Shown here piece after piece: positions 56,201 through 64,000 of a stretch of 64,000 bases of DNA. Position numbers and translations under genes: made by a program. The stretch is taken from positions 1 to 64,000 of the forward strand of contig CAYJIZ010000011.1 in assembly GCA_964370395.1 (NCBI GenBank), given 5' to 3'. Source of the DNA: JBGUVL01 sp964370395. GTDB taxonomy: Bacteria > Bacillota_I > Bacilli_A > Erysipelotrichales > Erysipelotrichaceae. Position 1 is the first letter of the stretch. Each line of letters opens with the position of its first letter. The notes below the pieces were generated by a model. It did not search any database. It saw nothing but the letters and a program-made list of their open reading frames with translations, and had not been told where the DNA came from.

Positions 56201-57341
56201 TAGCAGTGGGAAAGTCATTGCTAGGGCGAGTGGATCAGCAATCATTACTGTAACAACGACAAACAATAAGAGTGCATCATGTGAAGTCAATGTTTATGCA
56301 ATTCATAAAGATGAGTTAAAAACATTAATTGATAAAGCAGATGATGCTTCTGCGTTGGATTATACTAAGGATTCTTTCGATGTTATGACGAAAGCTTTAA
56401 ACAAAGCAAAAGAAGTGTACCAATATGAAGATGCGACACAACGACAAGTGGATGAAGCAATAAGTAGTTTAAAAGCAGCTTACGATGCACTTGTAATTCG
56501 TGCATCAGAAGCAGACATTTATGCATTATCTGAGGTATACAAAGAAGCAATCAAGTTAGAAAGTGATTTCAGTGAAGAAGATTTTAGTCATATGAAAGAA
56601 CTAATCGAAGCGACTCGAGAAATCTTGGAGTCTTCTTCTGAGAACTTGAGTGCAGAAGCAGTATCCTCAATCAAACAGTTATTGTTGGATGAACAAGATT
56701 ATTTAATGGTATTAAAGGCACACTATCGTTTGCTAGCAACAGTAGAGGAAGCATACATTGTTTTAAATGGTGACTTAACGTATGTTGATCCAGTTGCTGT
56801 ACAAGCTTTAAAAGATAGTGTAACAAAGGCAGAAAAACTATTAGTAAGAGAAGATGCAAGTGCACAAGAAATGAATGCAGCAAGTGATGAGCTACTTGTT
56901 GCGATTGAAAATGCACAGCCAAAAGTGAGCAGAACAGCATTGACTTTATTAGTAGAAGAAGTAAAAGAATACAAAGAAAGTGCATTTACATCAAGTACTT
57001 GGAAAGTATTTAAAGAAGCGTACGATGAGGCAGTAAGGGTTTTGGCGTCAGTAGAAGCGACACAAGCGAATGTAGATCAAGCTTATAACGCGTTATTAAA
57101 GGCGAAAGAACAATTAGTGAGTACGGTAAATAAGGACTTATTACGATACCAAATCGCTAAAATAGATGAGATTTTAGCAAATAAGAGTAAGTATATAACA
57201 AGTACAATACGTAACTTAAATACATTAGTCGTTGCTGCAAGAGCAGTGGATGAGAAAGCCGACGTGAAGCAAAGTGACGTGGATGCAATGAACCAAACAT
57301 TAATGAATGCATTAATTCGTGTTCGATTAAAGCCAAATTAG
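53223..57341 (+). CDS. BspA-type leucine-rich-repeat secreted protein with Big_2 and FIVAR modules
   Basis: 1372 residues. Signal peptide (to about 33). Residues about 50-425 are BspA/TpLRR leucine-rich repeats of about 23 residues with the phrase IGxxAFxxCxSLxxIxLP, a fold used for host-surface adhesion. Seven Big_2 Ig-like domains follow (about 440-1026), two of which (55567-55800 and 55810-56045) are nearly identical in DNA. The end (1027-1372) is four or more FIVAR-like helical modules. There is no C-terminal membrane helix, sorting signal or surface-layer motif, so it is either secreted or held by another protein. Monocistronic, with AGAAAGGA before ATG. Confidence 0.88.
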   Translation: MKKIITKLLLVFVLMIPTISFTLQNNTIEVAAKISGDYAYDMVDETSIQITNYNGSEVNLVVPEKIDGFNVVKIGYGAFAECKSIETVSLPNTLKTIDYYAFSQCTQLKEINLPSTITSIGRYAFAGCHSMQKAIIPEKIRSLGYGVFFDCINLSEVTLPEGLESIGGIAFGSCRSLQEIQLPSTLQTIEGNAFNDCTSLSRIELPNSVKSIGSGVFLGCLSLKEVILPESIVGIGQNAFQNCIALESIDLPESITGIGYGAFTGCVALKEITIPSKVTALGNATFSGCSSLETINIPDTIVSIGEYAFSGCTSLKTIHLPESVTEIGASAFQSCSNLATIKLPKNLKMIPISLFRYCDKLESVVIPNGVTQVNATAFADCATLYSVTFPNSIGKTPTGDPNIGSRILSNSPNAIASVIENSEAHRYVVRTGYDYRLLESGMNFNTDKVSMRVEENVKLSVLLAPYTVVDNSLLKWNSSNPSVASVDGNGVITALNPGTATITASNTNGQSAQCVVSVNNTEIAINSVVLNKTNTTIRINSAETLRATINPITTTQDRTITWHSDNPEVALVSSTGLVSALQPGKATITATTSNGLSKTCEVNVISEIVSVTLNKTALVLEEGVSQSLRATINPSNTTDSKVVTWRTSNARVATVDQNGEISAVSEGYATITAVSANGKRAECKITVVRPVELNPITSVSLNKDKLALVAGREETLIPVINPTNTTDDKTLTWTSSNKEVATVDENGKVKALTSGTTTITVTTTNNKSATCVVSVNVPIEGVSLNKDKLTLEATMSETLIATINPDNTSDDKTLRWHSSNPEVATVDENGKVKALTSGTTIISVTTSNDKSATCEVIVTIPIEGVTLNKDKLTLEATMFETLIATINPNNTSDAKTLRWHSSNPEVASVTQDGKVVAITKGTTTITVTTSNDKSATCEVIVTIPIKNVTLNKTNLSLKVSASETLIATINPLDTSDDKTLTWSSSDDNVAKVDSSGKVIARASGSAIITVTTTNNKSASCEVNVYAIHKDELKTLIDKADDASALDYTKDSFDVMTKALNKAKEVYQYEDATQRQVDEAISSLKAAYDALVIRASEADIYALSEVYKEAIKLESDFSEEDFSHMKELIEATREILESSSENLSAEAVSSIKQLLLDEQDYLMVLKAHYRLLATVEEAYIVLNGDLTYVDPVAVQALKDSVTKAEKLLVREDASAQEMNAASDELLVAIENAQPKVSRTALTLLVEEVKEYKESAFTSSTWKVFKEAYDEAVRVLASVEATQANVDQAYNALLKAKEQLVSTVNKDLLRYQIAKIDEILANKSKYITSTIRNLNTLVVAARAVDEKADVKQSDVDAMNQTLMNALIRVRLKPN

Positions 57342-57347
57342 ATTAAC

Positions 57348-57393
57348 AAAAAGTGGTAGGAGTGTAACCTTAGGTTTCACCTACCACTTTTTA
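57348..57393 (+). terminator. Terminator of the LRR gene
   Basis: Outer stem AAAAAGTGGTAGG / CCTACCACTTTTT with an inner AACCT / GGTTT. Confidence 0.85.
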
Positions 57394-57452
57394 CGTTTAT
57401 ATGGCAAAATAGTGATAAATTTGGAAAAGGTTATATTTTTTTGAGGTGAAAC

Positions 57453-57466
57453 AGTAAACGCTTACA
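57453..57466. promoter_or_regulatory. cre-like site 1 upstream of the GH31 gene
   Basis: AGTAAACGCTTACA matches the cre consensus except the first base. Confidence 0.6.
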
Positions 57467-57616
57467 AGATATCGTGAATACAAAGGGAAATGGTAGTGAG
57501 CAAGAGTGTTAGGATTGAGTATAAAAAAGATATAGATTTGACACTTTTTGTAGTATTTTGCTAAAAATTGCAAATTCAGTAATTAAAAAACCAAATCAAT
57601 TTAAAAAATTTTATAT

Positions 57617-57684
57617 TATAATTCGGGCGTAGTTATGAGAACGCTTACATGGCGTTCCAAAATGTATTTTGTTTTGAAAGGAGG
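57617..57684 (+). promoter_or_regulatory. -10 box, cre site 2 and orphan Shine-Dalgarno of the GH31 leader
   Basis: TATAAT (57617-57622) is followed by a perfect cre, TGAGAACGCTTACA (57636-57649), near the expected start of transcription, and then GAAAGGAGG (57676-57684), 81 bases before the true ATG at 57766. The arrangement matches that in the leader of the GH36-like gene. The start codon itself has only a weak site (AGGGAAAG). Confidence 0.65.
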
Positions 57685-57765
57685 AGAAAATAATAAAATA
57701 AAACCAACCGCAATAAGAGATTACAAAACACTATAATTTTAGAGAAAGGTTTATAGGGAAAGTAC

Positions 57766-60700
57766 ATGGGAAAGAATAAATTAAAGAAACTTGGAGTTAT
57801 TTCTTTAGTAGCAATGATGTCATTTTCAATGTTACCAAACACATCAATGACACTATCGGCAAAAGATGGTGAAGCAAGAGCGAATGTTGATGCTGCTGGT
57901 TACAACGTTTTAGGTGCTGTTTCATCTGTTGATACAAGCAAAAACAAAGTGACTTTTAATATTTCTACTGGAGAAAGAGTACGTTTTACATTCTTAGAAG
58001 AAAACGTATTTAGAATGTATATGGCACCAGCGGGAGAAGATTTTAAAGACTACCCAACGCCAAATTCATCTACGCATACTGCAACAATCACAAATAAGAG
58101 TGATTCTGATTATGAAGTAGAATATGATGTTAATGTTAGTGTTACTGAAGATGATGAAAAATACTACATCACTACGAAAAAAGTAACAATCGAAGTAAAA
58201 AAAGCAGAAACATTAGTTAAGGTTAAAAAAGATAATGGTGAAGTTGTATTTGAAGAAACTGCGCCATTAAAATATAAAGAAGGAAGTACGATTCAAACAT
58301 TAAGTACGGATGAAGATGAATACTTCTATGGTGGAGGAACACAAAATGGTCGTTTCTCACACAAAGGTGAAATCATTGAAATCGTAAATACAAATAACTG
58401 GGTTGACAGAGGTGTTGCAAGTCCAAACCCATTCTATTGGTCTACTGATGGATACGGTGTTGTTAGAAACACTTGGAAACCAGGAGCATACGATTTTGGT
58501 AAAGAAGAGAAAAATACAGTAACAACAAAACACAATGAAAGACGTTTTGATGCTTACTATTTTGTTGACGATACTGCTGAAACAGTATTGAACGACTACT
58601 ATGAATTAACAGGATCTCCTGCAGAATTGCCTGAGTACGCATCATACTTAGGACATTTAAACTGCTACAACCGTGACTACTGGGTAGAAACATCTGAAGG
58701 TCAAGGTGTAAAATTAGGAGACAAATGGTACAAAGAGTCACAAAGTGATAATGGTGGAGTCAAAGAATCTTTATTAGGTGAAGGTGACATGACTGCACAA
58801 CAAATCATTGAAGACCACAAAAACAACGACATGCCATTAGGTTGGTTCTTACCAAATGATGGATATGGATGTGGATATGGACAAACTGATTCACAAGCTG
58901 GAGATATTGCATACTTAGGTGATTTTGCTGATTACGCAATTCAAAACGGAGTTGAAACAGGATTATGGACACAATCTAACTTGTGGCCAGCAGATCCAGC
59001 GAACCCTCAAAAAGGGGAACGTGATATCTTTAAAGAAGTAGAAGCAGGGGTTCACTCTGTTAAAACCGACGTTGCTTGGGTAGGGCCAGGTTACTCAATG
59101 GCATTAAATGGTATTTCAGTAGCATATGATGCAATTTCTTCTGCTTCAGGATTAAAACCAAACATCGTTACATTAGATGGTTGGGCTGGAACACAACGTT
59201 ATGGTGGTATCTGGACAGGTGACCAATATGGAGGACAATGGGAATACATTCGTTTCCACATTCCTACATACATTGGAACTGGTTTATCAGGACAACCTAA
59301 TGTTGGTAGTGATATGGATGGAATCTTTGGAGGAAAGAACCCAAAAGTTTGGACTCGTGACTTCCAATGGAAAGCATTTACTACATACATGTTAGATATG
59401 GATGGTTGGGGTTCTAACCAAAAATCACCATGGGCTTTAGGTGAAAATGGAACATCAATTAACCGTGCTTACTTAAAATTAAAAGCAAAATTAATGCCTT
59501 ACATTAATACGATTTCACACGAAGCTACGGCGCAAGGTGGATTACCAATGTTAAGAGCAATGTTCTTAGAAGAAGAAAACGCGTACACACTAGGAACAGC
59601 AACACAATACCAATACATGTGGGGAGACAACTTCTTAGTTGCACCAATTTACCAAGAAACAGCTGCTGATGCAGAAGGTAACGATATTAGAAATGATATT
59701 TACTTACCAGGAACAAGCGATATCTGGGTAGATTACTTCACAGGTAAACAATACAGAGGTGGACAAATTTTAAATAATTTTGATGCACCAATCTGGAAAC
59801 TTCCTGTATTCGTGAAAAATGGATCAATTATTCCACAATATGCAGAAAACAACAACCCTGAAGCAAAATCAGAAACAAACGTTGATGGTCTTGATCGTTC
59901 ACAAAGAATTGTTGAATTCTTCCCAAGTGGAAAAACTAACTTCACAGCTTACGAAGACGATGGAAAAACACTAGGAGGAGCTTCAACAAAAACGAACTTA
60001 ACTTCTAATGTGGAAAAAGATGTAGCTACTTTAACTGCGGAAAAAGCAATTGGTAACTATGTTGGAATGGTAAAAGAAAGATCTAACGAATTTATCGTTA
60101 ATGTTCAAAAAGCTCCTACAAAAGTAGAAGGAACAGTAAAAGGATCGAACGTTACTTTCAAAGAAGTTGACTCTAAAGAAGCATACGAAAAAGCAGAAGG
60201 AAATGTATATTTCTATGATGCTACACCTTCTATTTTTGTAAAAGAATTCGCTTCTGAAGGATCGAAATATGCATCTACTGAAGATACTACTGCACCTAAA
60301 TTATATGTAAAATCTACAGAAAAAGTAGACATTACTGCATATGACTACAAAGTAGTAATTAGTGGATTTGACAACACGGAAGACTTAGGTGTTGATGAAT
60401 TAAACGAATCTATGGCAGTACCAACTAACGTGGTAGAAACAGAAAAAACAAGTAAAGATATCACGATTTCTTGGGAAGAAACACAAGAAGCAGTAACATA
60501 CGATGTGGAAGCAGATGGAATTGTTTACAGAAACATCAATGTTCCTTCATTCAAACAAACTGGATTAACTTACTTAACTGACCACACTTACCGTGTAAGA
60601 GCAGTTTCAAAAGCGGGATACTCTCACTGGACAGAACCAGTAACGTTAAAAACAGCAGATGACCCATACAGAAACGTAGCAAAAGACTTAACTATTTCTT

Positions 60701-63700
60701 TTGTTGGTGGAACAGTGCCAAAAGCATATGGTGGTAAATTTGAATACGTAGTTGATGGTGACAACAAATCAGAATATAGTTCTGCTGATTCTGGTGCTTG
60801 GAAAGACCAAGAATTCATTATTGACCAAAAAAGATCATTCACAATGGATAAATTTGAATACATTTGTCGTGAAAACATGGGGAATGGTGCGGTTACTACA
60901 TTTGGATTAAAATACAGTAACGACGGTATCAACTGGACTGAATACGGAGACTTTACACACAAGAAAGACGAAGGAATCATCCACCCTGATAACGAAGATG
61001 GACGTACATTTGTTCATAAATTCAAAGAACCATTTAAAGCAAGATACCTTAAATTTAAAGTAAAAGTTTCTGCAGGAGGATTCTTCCAAGCATATGAAGT
61101 ACGTCCTTACCATGTAGACAAAGATTTAGGTACAATCATTGGAGATACAAACAACTCTGGTGGAATTGAAGATAACGATTTAACATTCTATGAAAACTAC
61201 ATCGGATTAAAACCTGGAGATGGTGACTGGAATTACGCAGCTGGATTAGGTGATATTGACAACAATGGTGTTGTTGATGCATTTGACCTTGCATACGTAG
61301 CGACTAAATTAGGAGAACCAATCACAACACCAGCAAAAGGTGTAGAAGGTAGAATTACATTAATTCCTTCAAAAACATTCATTAAAGCTGGTGATGAAGT
61401 AACAATCGATATCTATGGTGTCGGATTGAAAAATGTAAATGCATTTAGTATTGAATTACCAGTGGATTCAGAATTATTTGAAGTAAGTAACTTTGGATCA
61501 CCTGCATTGTCGTCTATGTTTATGAGAAACTTCTCTAAAACAAGAATTCACAGTGAATTGAGTGCTTTAGGTACAGAAAACTTCGTATGTTTCACTAACA
61601 TTGGTAACCAAGAGTTAATCAATGGTAATGGAAGTATCGCAAGTATGCGTATTAAAGCAACTTCTGACTTCAAGTGGGATACATTAGAAACAGCTGCTGT
61701 TTTAGTTGGACAAGATTTATCAACTGTGGATGCTCGTATTGATGCAACACAAAAACCAACAGCTCCTGAAACGAAAAACACATTAACAGAAGCAGATGTG
61801 AAATCTGTTCAGTTCAACAACGAACATGGAACAAACATCAATCCTGACGTTTTATGGCAAGGTGCAGATTGGAAAAAAGCATTATTAGATAACGATAAAG
61901 CAACGGTTGCTGAATTCAAATGGTACTTTACTGAAAAAGATATCGCAAAAGAAGTAATGTTACCAACTGATATGGTATTTGAATTCAATAAAGTACAACC
62001 TTTAAAAACAGTTACAGTATACAACCGTACGTCAAGCAATGGTCGTGTTACTAGTGCGAAAGCGAAAGCTTACAAAGGGGATACAGAGTACGATTTAGGT
62101 ACTATTTCAACTGCACAAGACGAATACGTATTTACGGTTCCTACAACTGCAGTGAATGGAATTGACAAAGTCGTGATTACTCCATTAACATCATTAGGAG
62201 CTGCAACTGGAACACAAACAGGTTCAGAAGCAAACCGTATGTTAACATTACGTGGAGTTGAATTTGTAACTGACTCTAAAGTAAGTGCAACAAGTGTTGC
62301 ATTTGACAAAAACAACCCTACTTCAGTAAATGTTGGAGGAGTTGAAGGAGTGAGTGCAATTGTTTCACCTAACAACGCAAGTAACCCATTCTACAATGTA
62401 ACAAGTAGCAATGAAGAAGTTGCGAAAGTTGTAAAAGTGCCAACTGCTACAAACTACTTATACGTAGTGCAAGGGGTATCTGCTGGAAAAGTAACATTAA
62501 CAGCAACTTCTGAAGATGGTGCACACACTGATACAATGGAATTTGAAGTTTACGAAGGAGCAAACAAAACTTCATTAGTAAAACAAATTCAAGCATTTGA
62601 AGCATTGTACGAAAACTTATTTACGCCAGAATCTTATGCAACATTAGCTGCTACAGTAGCAGAAGCAAGAGTATTAATTGCGAAAGATGACGTTGCACAA
62701 GACCAAATTGATACATTAACTGTAAAAATTGCTCAATTAATTAGAGAAATTGAATACAAAGGATCAAACGAAGACCAACCTTCAAGTGTTAACTTAATTG
62801 CACAATCTGAAATGGCTCGTTTTGATGAATCAAGTTATGCAAAAGCAGAAGGTCAAGATGCAAGTAATGTAATTGATGGTAAAGCAGATACAATTTGGCA
62901 TTCTAATTACAGTGCTGGATACAAATTACCTCAATACGTAACAATCGATTTAGGAAAAGAATACAACCTTGAACAAATTGATATGTTAGCTCGCCAAGCT
63001 GGTTCAAATGGACACATTACTCGTTACCGCGTTGAAGTAAGTACTGACGAAGGTGAAAATAAAGTATTTAAACCTGTAGTAGAAGGTACATTCCAACACG
63101 ATGGAACAGCATTAAAAGATCCTGGAACAGCAAAAGAAATTAAATTTGATGCTACACCAGCTCGTTTTGTAAGATTTATCGCTTTAGAATCTTTAGGTGG
63201 AACGAAAAATGCATACGCATCTATCGCTGAACTTAACTTCTATGGATTAAGAGCATTGGATGACTTAACTACATTGTTAGATAAAGCATACGATATTGTT
63301 GATAATGTAAATGATGGAAAAATTTCTTATACACCAAGTACATACGATCCATTCTATGCAGCGTTTGAAGCAGCAGCAGACTTAGAATTTGATACGGAAG
63401 CTACTCCAGAACAAAATTACACTGCAAGATTGAACTTAACGTTAGCAATGAGTAACTTAGTAGAAGAAGCTTCTATTGATGATCTTGATAACTTAATTGC
63501 GATGATCAACAACTTGAATGAAATTAAAGAAAAATATTCTGAAGAAACATTTGCAAAAGCACAAGAATTAATTGATGCAACAACAGCTATGTTTGACCAA
63601 GAAGAAATAACACATCAAGAAGCAGTTACTATGTACAAAGCATTAGTAAATGAATACGCTACATTAAGTAAAATTGATGACAAATTGGCACAAGCAAAAG

Positions 63701-64000
63701 AAGCATTAAGCTATGCAATCCGTTCAGGAGAAGCAGCGTTATCAAATGATGTTTCAACAATTCGTCCAGGGAAAGTAAAAGCATTAGAAGATGCTATTGC
63801 TGCTGGAAAAGAATTATTGACAACAGAAGGTACGCATTCAACAGTTTACTTTGCTGCAACAGACACAATTTTAAATGCAATTAATGAATTGTGGGTAATT
63901 GTTGACAACGCTAAATTAGTTGACTTAATTAAATTTGCGCAAGCAATCGTAGGAAACTACACAGAAGCAACAAAAGCAGAATTTGATAAAGCATTAGCAG
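57766..64000 (+). CDS. GH31 multidomain surface glycosidase with dockerin and cohesin (runs off window)
   Basis: Open from ATG 57766 to the window end (2078 codons, incomplete). Signal peptide (about 1-33), GH31 N-domain and TIM barrel with a nucleophile motif KTDVAW (Asp435) and acid/base region TGDQYGG (Asp486). The KTDVAWVG form resembles the GH31 subfamily containing alpha-N-acetylgalactosaminidases, so host O-glycan GalNAc is a plausible target (inference). Then FnIII (about 883-970), F5/8C-like (969-1120), a type I dockerin with two calcium-loop repeats (GDTNNSGGIEDNDLTFYENY and GDIDNNGVVDAFDLAYVATK, about 1120-1185), a cohesin-like domain (about 1197-1327), another CBM-like domain (1347-1505), a Big-like domain (1506-1600), FIVAR, CBM32 (about 1675-1827) and further FIVAR modules. 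The end lies outside the window. Confidence 0.85.
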   Translation, partial: MGKNKLKKLGVISLVAMMSFSMLPNTSMTLSAKDGEARANVDAAGYNVLGAVSSVDTSKNKVTFNISTGERVRFTFLEENVFRMYMAPAGEDFKDYPTPNSSTHTATITNKSDSDYEVEYDVNVSVTEDDEKYYITTKKVTIEVKKAETLVKVKKDNGEVVFEETAPLKYKEGSTIQTLSTDEDEYFYGGGTQNGRFSHKGEIIEIVNTNNWVDRGVASPNPFYWSTDGYGVVRNTWKPGAYDFGKEEKNTVTTKHNERRFDAYYFVDDTAETVLNDYYELTGSPAELPEYASYLGHLNCYNRDYWVETSEGQGVKLGDKWYKESQSDNGGVKESLLGEGDMTAQQIIEDHKNNDMPLGWFLPNDGYGCGYGQTDSQAGDIAYLGDFADYAIQNGVETGLWTQSNLWPADPANPQKGERDIFKEVEAGVHSVKTDVAWVGPGYSMALNGISVAYDAISSASGLKPNIVTLDGWAGTQRYGGIWTGDQYGGQWEYIRFHIPTYIGTGLSGQPNVGSDMDGIFGGKNPKVWTRDFQWKAFTTYMLDMDGWGSNQKSPWALGENGTSINRAYLKLKAKLMPYINTISHEATAQGGLPMLRAMFLEEENAYTLGTATQYQYMWGDNFLVAPIYQETAADAEGNDIRNDIYLPGTSDIWVDYFTGKQYRGGQILNNFDAPIWKLPVFVKNGSIIPQYAENNNPEAKSETNVDGLDRSQRIVEFFPSGKTNFTAYEDDGKTLGGASTKTNLTSNVEKDVATLTAEKAIGNYVGMVKERSNEFIVNVQKAPTKVEGTVKGSNVTFKEVDSKEAYEKAEGNVYFYDATPSIFVKEFASEGSKYASTEDTTAPKLYVKSTEKVDITAYDYKVVISGFDNTEDLGVDELNESMAVPTNVVETEKTSKDITISWEETQEAVTYDVEADGIVYRNINVPSFKQTGLTYLTDHTYRVRAVSKAGYSHWTEPVTLKTADDPYRNVAKDLTISFVGGTVPKAYGGKFEYVVDGDNKSEYSSADSGAWKDQEFIIDQKRSFTMDKFEYICRENMGNGAVTTFGLKYSNDGINWTEYGDFTHKKDEGIIHPDNEDGRTFVHKFKEPFKARYLKFKVKVSAGGFFQAYEVRPYHVDKDLGTIIGDTNNSGGIEDNDLTFYENYIGLKPGDGDWNYAAGLGDIDNNGVVDAFDLAYVATKLGEPITTPAKGVEGRITLIPSKTFIKAGDEVTIDIYGVGLKNVNAFSIELPVDSELFEVSNFGSPALSSMFMRNFSKTRIHSELSALGTENFVCFTNIGNQELINGNGSIASMRIKATSDFKWDTLETAAVLVGQDLSTVDARIDATQKPTAPETKNTLTEADVKSVQFNNEHGTNINPDVLWQGADWKKALLDNDKATVAEFKWYFTEKDIAKEVMLPTDMVFEFNKVQPLKTVTVYNRTSSNGRVTSAKAKAYKGDTEYDLGTISTAQDEYVFTVPTTAVNGIDKVVITPLTSLGAATGTQTGSEANRMLTLRGVEFVTDSKVSATSVAFDKNNPTSVNVGGVEGVSAIVSPNNASNPFYNVTSSNEEVAKVVKVPTATNYLYVVQGVSAGKVTLTATSEDGAHTDTMEFEVYEGANKTSLVKQIQAFEALYENLFTPESYATLAATVAEARVLIAKDDVAQDQIDTLTVKIAQLIREIEYKGSNEDQPSSVNLIAQSEMARFDESSYAKAEGQDASNVIDGKADTIWHSNYSAGYKLPQYVTIDLGKEYNLEQIDMLARQAGSNGHITRYRVEVSTDEGENKVFKPVVEGTFQHDGTALKDPGTAKEIKFDATPARFVRFIALESLGGTKNAYASIAELNFYGLRALDDLTTLLDKAYDIVDNVNDGKISYTPSTYDPFYAAFEAAADLEFDTEATPEQNYTARLNLTLAMSNLVEEASIDDLDNLIAMINNLNEIKEKYSEETFAKAQELIDATTAMFDQEEITHQEAVTMYKALVNEYATLSKIDDKLAQAKEALSYAIRSGEAALSNDVSTIRPGKVKALEDAIAAGKELLTTEGTHSTVYFAATDTILNAINELWVIVDNAKLVDLIKFAQAIVGNYTEATKAEFDKALA

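Noticed and set aside
54617..56290. 557-residue open frame on the minus strand
   Set aside because: It is antisense to the repetitive Big_2 array of the LRR protein; codon bias of that array keeps the opposite frame open. No start context or recognisable motif.

Overview
The window is AT-rich, Gram-positive (Firmicutes/Bacillota) chromosomal DNA. The evidence is strong AGGAGG ribosome-binding sites, lipobox lipoproteins, a class B sortase, Rex- and CcpA-type operators, and anaerobic enzymes (a glycyl-radical enzyme, pyruvate:ferredoxin oxidoreductase, AdhE). Very large secreted glycosidases and adhesins with FIVAR, F5/8C (CBM32), Big_2, LamG and cohesin/dockerin modules point to an anaerobic, mucosa- or gut-associated organism. 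I suspect an Erysipelotrichia-like lineage, but that is inference.

Layout. (1) 1-4.6 kb: the start of an IS1380-family transposase gene lies beside a 5'-truncated surface glycosidase gene (DUF4091, LamG, BNR/sialidase-like and FIVAR modules). (2) 4.7-9.45 kb, minus strand: a type IV prepilin with carbohydrate-binding-like repeats, then an operon for a glycyl-radical enzyme, its activase and a fructose-6-phosphate-aldolase-like transaldolase. A divergent DeoR regulator follows, with nanE (sialic acid catabolism) behind it. (3) 11.1-14.2 kb: sortase B, a LppM-like lipoprotein and peptidase T. (4) 14.2-19.9 kb: one operon with a transglutaminase-like lipoprotein, a PilC/GspF platform protein, four small membrane-anchored pilin-like proteins, a PilT-type ATPase and a methyltransferase. 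(5) 20.3-36.0 kb: one 5218-residue surface protein ending in 21 InlB-type repeats arranged as A-B-C triads. (6) 36.0-38.5 kb: an HTH/TPR-type regulator, a DUF368 (PopT-like) transporter and a small winged-helix protein. (7) 38.7-45.6 kb: pyruvate:ferredoxin oxidoreductase and AdhE. Between them is a roughly 500-nt non-coding transcription unit with many predicted stems and its own terminator; the adhE promoter has two Rex-type sites. (8) 46.2-64.0 kb: a clan GH-D (GH36-like) glycosidase, two small lipoproteins, a BspA-type leucine-rich-repeat protein, and a GH31 glycosidase (probably alpha-N-acetylgalactosaminidase-like) that runs off the window.

How it fits together. The surface enzymes resemble those that trim host glycans (sialic acid, alpha-linked Gal/GalNAc). 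NanE would feed released sialic acid into central metabolism. Pyruvate oxidoreductase and AdhE complete fermentation under redox control. CcpA-like cre sites sit in the leaders of both GH36-like and GH31 genes, which suggests carbon catabolite control of glycan foraging. The pilus cluster, giant repeat protein and LRR protein would provide attachment. The points most worth follow-up are the large structured RNA upstream of adhE, the PilT-only pilus cluster, the orphan Shine-Dalgarno (STAB-SD-like) elements in glycosidase leaders, the adjacent dockerin and cohesin in the GH31 protein, and C-terminal membrane anchors that lack LPXTG.
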